A stretch of DNA of 13,584 bases from Clarireedia homoeocarpa (GCA_001465935.1 LNKV01000146.1:13231-26814); one strand, 5' to 3'. Positions 1-12,461 are shown, counted from the stretch's first letter. The notes: generated from the sequence alone by a model not told the origin. A program made the numbers and translations.

Positions 1-56
1 CCGACCTACTATAGTCTTAGACTCACACAGGTCGTTAAAATGAATAAACAAACAAT
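1..56. other. Less-mutated left edge of the AT-rich block
   Basis: The first roughly 56 bases have clearly higher GC and several CpA dinucleotides (CTCACACAGG and AAACAAACAA), unlike everything that follows. CGACCT (2-7) and AGGTCG (29-34) form a 6-bp inverted repeat, with an AGTC...GACT inverted repeat in its loop (13-23). This may be the boundary of the RIP block or the terminus of an old element. The sequence to the left is not available, so I assign no function. Confidence 0.35.
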
Positions 57-1800
57 AATTCTAATAAAAGTAATATCAAGGACAATATAATAATTATATT
101 AAAATACTTTTAAATTTAATATTTTTAGATTTAAAAATTAGTTATTTACTCTAATAATATTAAAGATAATATTAAATTTAAATCTTTAATTTAACTTTTA
201 ATAAAATAATATTAAAGATTAGAAATCGATTTTTAAACTTTTTATTAATTTAATAAAGAATTTTATTAATTAATATAACTATTATAAATTATATTATTAA
301 TATTTAATAATATAAAAGACTTATTAATATTTACTAACTAATTAAATAATTAGAATTTAAATTCTAACTTCTTTTTAATTATCTCTTTAATTACTTTAGT
401 TATTATTATTAAGTTTAGTTCTTTTATTTTAATTAATATAGTTATAGATATTTTAATATTATTTATATTATTAACTACTTTATATTTTAACTCTCAAATC
501 AATATATTTAGTTTTATAAATAATCTTAATATAAACTCTTTTAATATAATTATTAAATTTAATAATATTCTTTTTTATTTTTTAAAAAGAACTAATATAT
601 TTACCTCTTCTAATTAGAATAATAAAATATTGAAAATAATTAAATTTACTATTATTAATCTTAATCTAATTAACTAATTAATTTTTAAAACTTATAATCT
701 TTTAGTTAAAGTTTATATAATTATTAGTTTTTAAAATAAATAAACTTTATTTCTTAATCTAATCGAGATCTTTTATAATTATATTAAATTAGGAAAAGTT
801 CGAAAAACAACTAATAAACTAGTATTTTAAATTAATAATTTTAAATATATTACTTAGAAGATCGAAATTATAATTAAGATTTTAAAAACTTTAAAATCTA
901 TTATAATCTAACTTTTAATAATTTAATATCTCTTAATAACTCTAATAATTCTAATAACTCTTTTAACTTTAAAATCTTTAAAAATTATTTAAAATCCGGT
1001 CTAATTTTTTTTTATTAATATTATAATTAAAAGAGCTTTAAATATCTCTAATTAAATAATTATATAAATTAAACTTAAAATAATTAAGTTTAAATCTTAA
1101 AATCAATTAATTCTAATATATAATATAATATTATATTATAATAACTTCTTAGTTTTTATAATTTATAATTTAATTAATAAAGTTTTTAAAGTTAAAGAAG
1201 TTAAAAAACTAATTATTTCAATTATTATTAGTATTTCTATTAATAAAAACTTTATTTTAATAATTACTTTCTTTTATATAATCGATTTTTTAATTGAAAA
1301 ACTCGATATTTAAAAAAAATTAATTAATTTTAAATTTATTTAAAAAAACAAATTTTAGTATAAAATAATATTATATAATATATTTATTTTAGACTTTAAT
1401 ATATTTAAAAGTATAGAATTAATTTTGAAAAAGTTAAAGACTTTTAATAATTCTTTAAATCTTAAATTAATTAAAATTCTTTATTAATTAAGTTTAGAAG
1501 TTAACTAATTAATTAAATAAACTAGATTAATTATAATTTTATTTAAAACTAATAAAAAAGTTAATTAGTATATTAAAAACCAAGTTTATATTATTAGAAT
1601 TTTAGTTAAAATTAAAAAACTATTTTTAATCTTAAAATTAATTTAATATTTTATTATTAAAGATTTAGATATATAATATAGTTTTATTAAAAATAAACTA
1701 AATATAGATTATATACTAAACTATATATAATCTTTTAATATTCTTATAATATTTATAATATTTAAAGAAAAGTTTATAATTACTTAATTTTAAAATATAT
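57..1800. repeat. RIP-degraded repeat sequence, identity not recoverable
   Basis: There is no open frame. The stretch keeps modest numbers of CpT and ApG and a few TCGA sites, so it is less completely mutated than 3440-7640. A similar string (TAATTTTAAATTTATTT) occurs at 1325 and at 4781, so the duplicated unit described next may begin well upstream of 1800, with indels. I could not align this part confidently by eye. It is probably the 5' part of the same transposon as copy A, but that is inference. Confidence 0.5.
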
Positions 1801-3438
1801 TAATTATTTTAAAAATTACTTTAATAACTTAAAATCTTATAAAGTATATAAAGTTATAAAAAATCTTAATCTAAGTTTATAAATAATTAAAATATTTAAT
1901 TTTTATAATTAAATTTAAATAAAAGTTTATTAGAAATTAAATTAGTTTTCAAGTTAGTTATTAAATTAAAAATCGATCTATTAATAATTTAAGAATCTTA
2001 AATTATTATAAAAAACTAAAATTATTTAAATAGTTAATCGATATTTTATATTAACTTTAATTAACTTTTAATACTTTCTTAAAACTATAAATCTTAAACT
2101 TTAATTTATATTTTAAAACTTTTTATAATTAGTATTATATTAATAGTTAATAATATAAATTCGAATTTATTAATAATTAAACTAAACTAAAATATTAATA
2201 TACTTGAAATAGTTAATATTTATAATAAAACTAATTAAATTAAAAGTGAAAAAGTTAAAATAATTAAAAGAAATTTATTTAAAAAAACTATCTCGATTAA
2301 TTTATTTATATTAAAGAACTTTAATATTTATTATTTTTAATAAGACTTTAATATAATTAATATTTAATCTAGTTTCCGACTAGTTAATTAGATTAAAGAT
2401 AATAACCTTGAATTATTAAATAATCTTAAAACTAAAATCTTTTTTCGAAAGTTTAATTTATTAGTTTTAAATCTAATATTTATTATTTTTTTAATAATAA
2501 AGTATATTAATAACTAATAAATACTAGATAATTTAAATTTAAACTACTTATTAATTTTATTTATAATTAAAAATCTAAACTTAATTTAATACTATTTAAA
2601 TCTATTTTAATTCTTTAATATAAAAAAAACTAATTAAGATTTATTTAAATTAAGTTTAGTTGATCTAACTAATAAAAACTTAATTTTTAATTAGAACTTC
2701 TTAAAGTTTAAAAGAATTAGTTTAAATCTAAAAATATTAAACTTTGATTTTTTAAAAATAATTAGTTTAGAATTTATTTAATTAATCGGGTTAATATCTA
2801 TTAATATAATTTCGAAAATAAAATTTAAATTAAAAGTTAAATTTTAATAAACTCTTAAATTTAAATATTTAAGAAAATCAATATTAAAAGTTTAAAAAAA
2901 GTTTAAATCGATTTTAAATTAAAAAAATTATTAACTAATTAAAAACAAATATCTCTTAATTATAAATTATATTAAATAGAGTTATTAGAACTATTTTTTA
3001 AAAATTAATAACTTGAAGTTTATTTTTAAAACTTTTAATTATATAAAAAATTATTCGAGTTAAAACTTCTTTTTAATTTCTAATTAATTAACTTTTAAAA
3101 GAAAAGTAAAAATCTTATAAATTACTTTATTTCTTTAGTCTCTAATATCGATTAATCTAATTTAGAATATTTATAAAGTCGATACTTAATTTAAATTAAT
3201 AACTAGTAAATTAGAAAGAATTTATTTAATTAAAATTAAAAAAAAACTTTTAGATTAAATAAAATTAATTAGGAAATTATTAATAAAATTTATTTAACTA
3301 TTTCTAATTTATTTTATAAAGTTTATAATCTATTTATTAATTTTAATTATTATTTAATTTACTAATATTAAAAAAATAAAAAAACTCGATTATTTAATTT
3401 TAAAAGTTTATAAAATAATTTTATTTTTTAATTATTTA
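1800..3438 (+). repeat. Copy A of a duplicated RIP-degraded transposon
   Basis: This segment aligns with 5165-6798 in direct orientation over at least about 1.6 kb. Anchors are 1875 with 5240, 1921 with 5286, 2323 with 5688, 2811 with 6174 and 3201 with 6564; the offset stays at 3363-3365. Copy A keeps more C and G (for example TTTCCGACTAG near 2374, TCGGGTTAA near 2787) where copy B reads T or A. Length and multiplicity fit a piece of a retrotransposon, but I found no reverse transcriptase, RNase H or integrase motif that survives, so class and coding strand are unknown. The strand given only marks relative orientation. Both edges are approximate; similarity fades near 3438 and is uncertain before 1800. 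Confidence 0.75.
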
Positions 3439-5164
3439 ATTTAATTATATATAAATAATATAATATGAATAATTAATTTTAAAAAAACTATTAAATTTTA
3501 TATATTTAAAATCGCGAATAATATTTAATTTTTTTCTAAATTAATTAATTTATTAATATTTAAATCGAATTTATTTTTTTATATTATATTAATTATATAT
3601 TATTTATATTATTAATATTTTAAATTATCACTTTTTAATTTAATATAAAAAATAAATTAATTTTACAAGTTAATTTTAATTTTTTTAAAATTTAATTTTT
3701 AAGAAAATATTAAAATTAATTTAATATCTTTTAATATTAGATTTATTAATATTAATTAATAATATATATTTAGATCTTTTAAATTAACTTTAAATTATTT
3801 AATTAATAAATTATTTTAAAAAAGTTATTAAAAATTAAATTACTAAAAATTAAATTATTAAAAATTAAATTATAATAATTTTAATTTAGTTATAAATTTA
3901 AATTAATTAGATTAAATAATAAATATATTTATTAATTAATTTAATAAACTTTAAAAAAATCTAATTATTTAAATTCTTTTTTTAAAATAAAGTTAATTTA
4001 TTTTTAATTAATATTAATTTATTATTAAAAAAAATAAAATAAAAAATTATTAAAAGTTAGTATTATTATTAATTTTAAATTAATATTTCTTTTATATTAA
4101 TAAATTTTAATTATTAATTAAAATTAAAATTAAAATAGTTTTTTTAGATTTAAATTAAAAACTAATTTAATTATATAATTAGAATATAAATTTAAATTAG
4201 TTAATTTATAATAAAAAATTAAAAGAAGTTATTTAAATAATTAAATTAAAAACGAAATATATAATTTATAATAATAATTATATCGAAGTATTTAAATTTA
4301 AATTATTTAATAATAACTCTAATTAAAAATAATTAATATATATTTATAATATTAATAACTAAATAATTAAAAAGAATATTAATATTAAATTAATTTAGAT
4401 TTTAAATTATTATAATATTAAAAGAAATGAAATAATAAATAAATTAATAAAAGAAATTATTATTTTTAAATCTATTATTTTTAAAATTAACTTTATATAT
4501 TTAAATATTAATATTAAAGAAAGTTATTAAATTAAAATATAACAAAGAATTTAAAATTAATTATATATTAACTTATATATTAATTTTTAAATTTAAAATC
4601 TAAATTATAATTATATTAAATTTTATATATATTAACTTAATTTAATTAATAATAATAAATATAAATATAATAAAAAAGAAATTATTAAATATTTTCTTTT
4701 TAATTATTAACTTTTTATTAAAATTTAAATAAAATTAAAAGATAAATTTAATATATATTAATTAAATTTAAAATCGAAATTAATTTTAAATTTATTTAAA
4801 AAATAAAAATTATTATTTAAAAATATTATCTAATTTAATTATATAACTTTTAAATTATTTATTATTAAATTATTATTTAATATTTTCTTAATATTAATTT
4901 AATATTCTTTTTTTTAAATCTATTTGATTTAATATTTTCTTTAATATTAATAAATAAGATTTTAAAGTTTTAAACTTCTTTATTAATATTTTTTTTAAAT
5001 TAGAATTAGACTTTTAATATATTTAAATATATTCGATATTATATATAAATAAATTTATATATATTTAATTATTAATAAATTAATTATTAACTAATTTATT
5101 ATAATCTTAGATTTATATAAATTATAAAAATAAATAATAAAAAAATTATTATTAATATCTTTAT
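3439..5164. repeat. Near-pure AT spacer between the two repeat copies
   Basis: There is no gene. C and G are rarer here than in copy A, with runs of tens of bases containing neither. The left part has no counterpart I can align right of copy B. The right part (from about 4780) may correspond to sequence upstream of copy A. It contains a 15-bp tandem repeat at 3825-3869. It is best read as heavily RIPed transposon sequence of unknown type. Confidence 0.55.
3825..3869. repeat. 15-bp tandem repeat, three units
   Basis: Units TTATTAAAAATTAAA (3825-3839), TTACTAAAAATTAAA (3840-3854) and TTATTAAAAATTAAA (3855-3869) are consecutive and differ by a single C/T transition. The unit length is a multiple of three, so it could once have been a five-residue repeat in a protein. 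In DNA this AT-rich, slippage is an equally good explanation. Confidence 0.8.
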
Positions 5165-6798
5165 TAAAAAAATTTAATTATAATAATTATTTTCTTTTAT
5201 ATTATTAACTTTTTAATTAAGAAACTTAATATTTAAAAAATTTATAAATAATTAAGATATTTAAATATTATAAATAAATTTTAATAAAAATTTATTAAAA
5301 ATTAAATTAAAAATTAAATTAATTATTAAGTTAAATATTAATTTATTAATAGTTTAGAAATTATAAGTTATTATTAAAAGTTAAAATTATATAAATAATT
5401 AATTAATAATTTATATTAACTTTAATTAATTTTTAATATTAATTTATAATTATAAATTTTAAATTTTTATTTATATTTTAAAAATTCTAATAACTAATAT
5501 TATATTAATAATTAATAGTTTGGATTTTAATTTATTAATAATTAAATTAAATTAAGAAATTAATATATTTAAAATAATTAATATTTATAATAAAACGAAT
5601 TAAATTAAAAGTAAAAAAATTAAAATAATTAAAAGAAATTTATTTTTAAAAATTATTTTAATTAATTTATATATATTAAAAGATTTTAATATTTATTATT
5701 TTTAATAAAACTTTAATATAATTAATATTTAATTTAATATTTAATTAGTTAGTTAAATTAAAGATAATAATTTTAAATTATTAAATAATTCTAAAATTAA
5801 TTTTTTTTTAAAATCTTAATTTATTAATTTTAAATTTAATATTTATTACTTTATTTATAATAAAATATATTAATAATTAATAAGTATTTAATAATTTAAA
5901 TTTAAATTATTTATTAATTTTATTTCAAATTCAAAATCTAAATTTAAATTATAATTATTTAAATTTATTTTAATTCTTTAATATTAAGAAAATTAATTAA
6001 GATTTATTTAAATTTAATTTAATTAATTTAATTAATAAAAATCTAATTTTTAATTAAAACTCTTTAAAATTTATAAAAATTAATTTAAAATTTAAAATAT
6101 TATATATTAAGTTTTTAAAAGTTATTAATTTAAAATTTATTTAATTAATTAAATTAATATTAATTATTATAATTTCGAAAATAAAGTTTAAACTAAAAAC
6201 TAAATTTTAATAAACTTTTAAATTTAAATATTTAAGAAAATTAATATTAAAAGTTTAAAAAAAATTAAAATTAATATTAAATTATAAAAATTATTAATTA
6301 ATATAAAATAACTATTTCTCGATTATTAAATATATTAAATAAAATTATTAGAATATTTTTTTAAAAACTAATAATTTAAAACTAATTTTTAAAATATTTA
6401 ATTATATAAAAAGTTATTTAAATTAAAATTTTCTTTTAATTTCTAATTAATTAATTTTTAAAAATAAAATTAATATTTTATAAATTATTTTATTTCTTTA
6501 ACTTTTAATATTAATTAGTATAATTTAAAATATTTTTAAAGTTAATATTTAATTAAAATTAATAATTAGTAAATTAGAAAGAGTTTATTTAATTAAAATT
6601 AAAAGAAAAATATTTAAATTAAATAAAAGTAATTAAGAAATTTCTAATAAAGTTTATTTAATTATTTTTAATTTATTTATTAATTTTAATTATTATTTAA
6701 TTTATTAATAATAAATAATTAATATAATATTAAAAAAATAAAAAAAACTTAATTATTTAATCTTGAAAATTTATAAAATTATTTTATTTAATTATTTA
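5165..6798 (+). repeat. Copy B of the duplicated RIP-degraded transposon
   Basis: This is a direct repeat of copy A (about 1800-3438). It is more completely mutated: most sites where copy A has C or G read T or A here, for example TCTCGATTAA in A against TTTTAATTAA in B, and TAAGACTTTA against TAAAACTTTA. It carries an extra AT-rich stretch of about 15-20 bases near 6710-6726. Similarity ends close to 6798 after a shared AATTATTT. No protein domain is recognisable in any frame. The pair either represents two insertions of one family or a segmental duplication. Confidence 0.75.
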
Positions 6799-7640
6799 AA
6801 AAAAAGTTAATAAAAGAATATTAATTAAAAAATCAAATTATTTAATTAAAATTATTAATTTATTATAGAACTTTTAAATTAAAAGTAAATTTAAAAAGTT
6901 TATAATTAATATTAAACTATTTTTAATAATTAAAATCTAGTAAAATATATAATTAAATAAAAAATATTAATTCTTTTTTTAATATTATAAGAGCTTTTAA
7001 TTATATATTTAAAAACTAATTATTAATTATTTTAAAAAATTTAAGATTTCTAATTAAAAATAAAAGAAAAAATATATAAATAAAAATCAATTTAATAAAT
7101 TATATTTATTATAATCTTATTATTTATTAAAAATAAAATAACGTTTTAATCTTATAATTAAAAAAATTAAAAATAAATAATTTTATTTTTTATTTTATTT
7201 TTATTTTTTATATTAATATAATAATTTATAAAAATATTATTTATAAATTAACTCTTTAAATTATTATTAATATTTTTAAATTTAATAAAAAGACTTTATT
7301 TTAAAAAATAAATTATATTAAATATAAAAGATTATTAATAAAAAATCTTATTTTTTTTAAATATAATAAATTTAATATTTTAAAAAAATATATTAATAAA
7401 AGAATTAATTAATAAAAATAATAATAAAAATATAAAATAAAATTTTCTTTAATAATTTTAATAATTTTTTAAATAAAGAGAATTAAAAATAAAATATTAT
7501 TTAAATAATTATTAATTAATTAAAAATATTAATAAATAATTTATTAATAATATTATAATATATTATAAAAATAAAATTAATAATTAAAAAATTAAAAAAT
7601 TAAAAAGTTTTAAAAGTTTATATATATATAATTATCACAG
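6799..7640. repeat. Most AT-saturated stretch; no gene seen
   Basis: C and G almost vanish here, and poly-A, poly-T and TAATAA-like runs dominate (for example 7155-7215 and 7400-7440). I see no frame, no recognisable repeat unit and no terminal motif. A slightly less degraded patch with ATCACAG (7635-7641) marks the change to the next block and could be an element boundary, but it has no visible partner. Confidence 0.5.
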
Positions 7641-7844
7641 TTTAAATAATAACTAGATATATAATAATAATAAAAATATAATTGATTTATTCTTCTTTTT
7701 TTTCTTAAGATTCTTAGTTTTATTTATAAAGATTAGTAAGAGTTATAAATTAAAGAGAGTAATTCTATCTAATTCTATAATTTATAAAAGAAATATAAAT
7801 AAAGATTATAATATATTAATAAGAGTTCTAAGTAGTATATTAAG

Positions 7845-7845
7845 N
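7845..7845. other. Single ambiguous base (n)
   Basis: The only non-ACGT character in the window. It lies within TAAGnAAGATTACTAATCTT, directly before an AAGATTA/TAATCTT inverted repeat (7846-7860). It probably reflects unresolved read support rather than an assembly gap. Confidence 0.9.
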
Positions 7846-10149
7846 AAGATTACTAATCTTTAATAATATTATAATATAAATTATAAGTCTTAGCTTTATA
7901 ATTTTAAAGATTAGTTTATAAAAGCTAACTATATATATACTTAATTAGATAATTAATTCTACTTTATAATTATATATATTATATAGATCTTTTTATAATA
8001 TATTTTCTAGTTTCAATATTAAACTATAGAGAATAAGAAAAGTTTTAAATAAATAAAATATTAAATATATTTATAATTAACTTTTATAATTTATTTATTT
8101 AAGATTATATTATAATTATTATTTAAAGTATTTTAAATAATAAATATAAGTAGTTATAATATTTACTTCCTTTTATATTACTTCTAATTATATAATTTCT
8201 TATTAATTTAATAATTAAAGTTTATTCTTATATAAGTTTTAAAGAATAAATAAATAGATAATTCTATTAGTTTATATTAAATAGATTATATATTATTTAC
8301 TAAGATTAATAATCCTTTTAAATAATTATTTAATAATAAAGTATTTAGAAATTCTAATTAGTATTAATTAGTTAGAGTATAATTAACTTAGTGAATATTT
8401 ATTTTAATTAGATTAAATTATTTTAAATAATTATTTTTATTATTATTACTTTAATTAAATATAATCGTTAATGAATTTTTATAATAATAAGGTTTAAAAT
8501 AATTATTTTAAGATATATATATTTAAATTACTTCTTTTTATTTATATTATATAATAGTAATATTAATAGTAATAATAATACTTTCTATTTATTTTTTCTA
8601 TAACTTATATTTTCTATTTTATTTTATCTTCTAATTTTTATTATATTTAAATATAATTATACTCTATTAAATAAATAAAATAATAATAAAGATAAATATA
8701 ATAATTTCTATTAAATTAGTTATAAACTTTATTATAATTATATTTATAAAATAATAATTCTAACTAATTAATTATATATTTAATAAACTACTTATTAAAC
8801 TTATTAATAATATATAATCTTCTCTTTCTATTTAAATTAAAATAAATAGTAAGTTCGATTTTTTAGTTTTAATTTTTTTATTTCTAATTATAAGAATTAA
8901 ATATCTTCGATTAAAATTAATATTACTATTATAAATATTACTTATTTTTTATTATTAATAAGTTTCGAATTCTTTTTACTTTTCTAATCCTTTTACTTTT
9001 TAATTACTAATTATTTTTATAATTAATTTTTAGATCTTATCTCTTTATATTTAATTTATATAAATCGTTTATTCTAATTTTTATTTAAATAGAACTCTTA
9101 TATATTCTCTAATTACTTTATATAAAGATCTTTTAAGTTTATCTTCTTTTTATTAATTTTTCTTATTAAAAATAATTCTTAGTTTTTAAAAAGATAATTC
9201 TCTCTTTATTAATTAAAATAAATAATTATTTACTTTATCTTAAAATTTATAATATCTATTATTTTTATCTAATTCTTATAGATCTCTAATTAATATTTAA
9301 ATATATAATTTTATTATATTTTATATTTTTTATAAAATTCTATATCCTCGAGCTTATAATTTTATTTAATTATAGATTCTTATTAACTTTCTTTAAATAC
9401 TTATAAAATATACTATTTTTATTTATAAATTTTTATTACTAAATTTATAAACTAAATTTAGTTTTAATAGATATTATAAATTAGATTATTTGATTTTATA
9501 TCTTCGGAATTTATAAACCTTTTATAATTCTATATTTAATATATATCTAATATAATATCTAGTTTTTTCTCTAGTTCGATCTTAAACTTTATAATATAAA
9601 AGTTAAATAATTACTCTTCTATTTAACTTTTATATATCTTATAGAGAAACTTATATAAAAGCTAGTTAAATCGGTTTATTTAATAATTAACTTATTATTC
9701 TAACTAATATTTAAATTACTTCTTTATATAATCTATTAAAATTATTTAGTAAAAATATTAAAATTCCTCGAAATTATATTTAAAATTATTATAACTTTTA
9801 GAATTATAATAATTACTATTATATTCCTTATTTTAATTATATTTAAAATACTTTATATAATCTTAGTAAAAAATATTATTATAATTATATAAATATTAAG
9901 AAGTCGGATTATTATTAAAGTTATTAAATAAAGAAATATTATTTTATTTTTAAAGTTTTAATATTAATTACTAAGAAGTTACTAATATTATCTAAATTAA
10001 AAAGTTTTAATAAAATAAATTTTCTTTTATTATTTATAAAATTAACTTAATATCGAGTTTTTAAAATTTAAAAAATATAAAGAAGTTTTTTAGAATATTA
10101 ACTAAAATATATAGTTTAAAGAGTTATCTTATAAATCAGCTTTCTAATA

Positions 10150-10235
10150 AAAAAGATAATAATTAAGAAAATAATAAAGATAAAGAGAATAAAGAAGATA
10201 ATAAAGATAATAAAAAAAATAATAATAAGAATAAT
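10150..10235 (+). repeat. Purine-only low-complexity run (AAAGATAATAA-like)
   Basis: For roughly 85 bases the plus strand is built from AAGATAAT, AAAGAGAAT and AAGAAGATAAT-like words and contains no C. GAT and GAA triplets recur in one frame. This could be a decayed trinucleotide-type repeat or the remnant of an acidic, lysine-rich coding stretch. The surrounding sequence gives no help in deciding. Confidence 0.6.
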
Positions 10236-11660
10236 AATTTATTTATTTTATCTAGTTCTTATTATACTTACTTTTAAGATTTAAATTAGATTAATTATTT
10301 TAATCCTCTTATTATTTTTCAGAGATTTTTTTATAATAAAATAATCTTTATATTTTATATTAATATAATTAGTACTTCTTTAAATACTTTTTCTATTATT
10401 ATTCTTATATATTATCTTAGATTATTTAATTATTTTTAATTTATTCTCGAAATAGTTTTATAAACTCTTTATTATTTTATAATATTATCTTATATTATAT
10501 CTTATAAGTCTTTAATATATATATAAAGTTCTAATATTCGAAATAGTTATTCGAGAGTTCTAGATATTTATAATCTTCTAAATAGATATAAATCTTTTAT
10601 ATAATAATCTTTATATCGAAATATTAATTATTTAGTTTATTTTTAAAGTTCTTTTACTATCTCGGATTTATTAATAAACTTTATTAAAATTTATATAATA
10701 GTATTTAATAAGTTAGTTATATTTAGATTTTCGAAAAAGAAAGTTAAACGATTATTTTATATTAAAATAAAGTAAATATTAGATAATAGTAAGATAACTA
10801 AATAAAAATATTTAAAATATATTTAAATAGTTTAAAAGTAGTTAATTAAATATATATTAAATTTAATACTTTTTATATAAACTTATAATAAATATTTAAA
10901 ATATTTTAAATAAATAGTTAAAGATATTATAAAATCAATTTTATTTTATATTAATTAATAATTTTATTATATAAATAATTTAGGATTATCTATTTATTAA
11001 TTATATTTCTTATACTATTTATTTATATTAATAACTATATTAAATTAAATTTCTAGATATTATAAAAAGATTCATTTAAAGAAAGATTTTTATTAAATAA
11101 ATTAATTATTTTTTAGAAGATTATCTATTTTAACTTTATTTTATTTTATATTTTAAAATTAAATTATTAGTAAGTTTTACTTATAAAAAGAAATAATAAA
11201 TAAAAAAGTAATTTTCAAAGAGTATTTTATAAAGTCTTAATTATTATATTTAATTTCTCGATTTTATTCCTTATATTCTATAAGTTTAAATAAATATAGA
11301 AATATTTAAATTATTATTATATAAGATTCTTAATAAAATTATTAGTAAATATATCCTTTATAAATAAATAAATAATATCAAACGATTTCTTCGAATATTT
11401 TTATTTTAATTATATATTTTAAATATCGATATATTTAAATTTAATAGATATTCTTTTATTTTTATTTATAACTAATTTTATTATTTATATATTATTATAA
11501 TAGATAGTAATCAATTTAAATATAACTAGTTCGAGTTTTTTTAATAATCTATTTATTATTATAATTTTCTTTATAATTCTTTTTATATTAAATAACTCGA
11601 TTTTAATTATAGATATTATTATAATATTTTACTTCGATACTTTCTAGATAATTAATCTAC

Positions 11661-12364
11661 TATATAATAATATTATATATTTTTAAAAAAATTACTTTAT
11701 TTTATTATTATTAATAAATAATATATTTAATATTATAAATAATTAAAATAAATAATTTATATTATATTTTATAAATAATTAATATAATAATTAATTATTT
11801 TTAAATAATTTTTTAATAAATTAACAAAGAAATAAAATAATTATAATATAATAAATATAATATTTATATATAAAATAATTATAATATATAAAATTAATTC
11901 GATTTTTTTTAATATTCTTTAATTATTAATTTTATTATAATATTTTTATTTTTTATAAAATTAAACTTTTTAATAATCTTTTTAATATAAATATTATAAA
12001 TAAATTATAATTTTTTTAAAATTAATTTTTAATAATTCGAATTTTTAAAAACTATTTAATATTTTTTATTAAAAAGATATTAAATTAATAAATATTTTAT
12101 ATTAAATTAAATATAATTATTAATATTAAAGTTAATTAAATAATATAATATATTTATAATTTAAACTATATATTCTTATACTTTTTCTATTATTTAATAA
12201 ATATATTATAATACTTCGAGGTTCTAATATATATATATATAAATATTAATAAGATTAAAATTATTTAAAAATAAAATTTAATTAGTTTTATTTTATATCT
12301 AAATATATTATAATTTTTAATTATATAATATTTCGAATAGATTTAAATTATTTAAAAAAGTATA
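11661..12364. repeat. AT-saturated stretch up to the LTR edge; no gene seen
   Basis: C and G are sparse apart from scattered TCGA and TTCGAGG sites (near 12036 and 12216). There are TA runs such as 12228-12241 but no reading frame or identifiable repeat. The last five bases before the LTR are GTATA (12360-12364). They would be one half of a target-site duplication if the other element end, beyond the window, carries the same five bases. Confidence 0.5.
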
Positions 12365-12461
12365 TGTGACGATTCGTACGGAATCGTATACGTAGTACAT
12401 TAGCCTAGCCAGGATGTTTCTCTACAGGGCATCGCTTCGTACGAGCCCTAAGGCTCTGAGC

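Larger units (their letters stand above)
7641..11660. repeat. Second RIP-degraded block, texture unlike copies A and B
   Basis: CpT and ApG are again common, and long parts of the plus strand (about 8580-9350) are pyrimidine-rich (CTTCT, TCTTT). If that skew predates mutation, a purine-rich coding strand would lie on the minus strand. Reading the minus strand between about 9600 and 8650 gives a frame rich in Lys, Arg, Asp and Glu codons, with stops that are nearly all TAA or TAG, one transition from Gln or Trp codons. I counted about 32 stops in 316 codons, not clearly below chance for such AT-rich DNA. I recognise no domain. This is probably one or more different transposons, unidentified. 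Confidence 0.45.
1..12364. repeat. RIP-mutated, extremely AT-rich transposon graveyard
   Basis: The whole stretch is overwhelmingly A+T. Residual C is nearly always followed by T, and residual G is nearly always preceded by A. CpA and TpG occur only a few dozen times by eye over 12 kb, and some CpG survives inside TCGA. That dinucleotide bias, symmetric on both strands, is the known footprint of repeat-induced point mutation in Pezizomycotina and argues against ordinary mitochondrial or intergenic AT richness. Stops occur densely in all six frames and no gene survives. Two aligned copies inside it differ mainly by C/G against T/A, as RIP predicts. Such blocks usually form constitutive heterochromatin, sometimes centromeric or subtelomeric; which one applies here cannot be told. 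The block ends abruptly at the LTR at 12365. Genus cannot be assigned. Confidence 0.9.

Noticed and set aside
2880..3060. Possible reverse-transcriptase remnant in copy A (a plus-strand frame faintly like KNRYPLPLI...YFSKIDL)
   Set aside because: The resemblance is a few hydrophobic and lysine residues that any AT-rich frame gives, and the catalytic motifs are missing at the expected spacing.
7846..7860. AAGATTA-C-TAATCTT inverted repeat as a terminator or CRISPR-like unit
   Set aside because: It is short, occurs once and lies in AT-rich DNA where such palindromes arise by chance; related AAGATTAGT strings at 7728 and 7908 show no regular spacing.
1..12364. Mitochondrial or plastid DNA as the source of the AT richness
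   Set aside because: No tRNA, rRNA or conserved organelle gene is present, and the selective loss of CpA/TpG with retention of CpT/ApG points to RIP instead.
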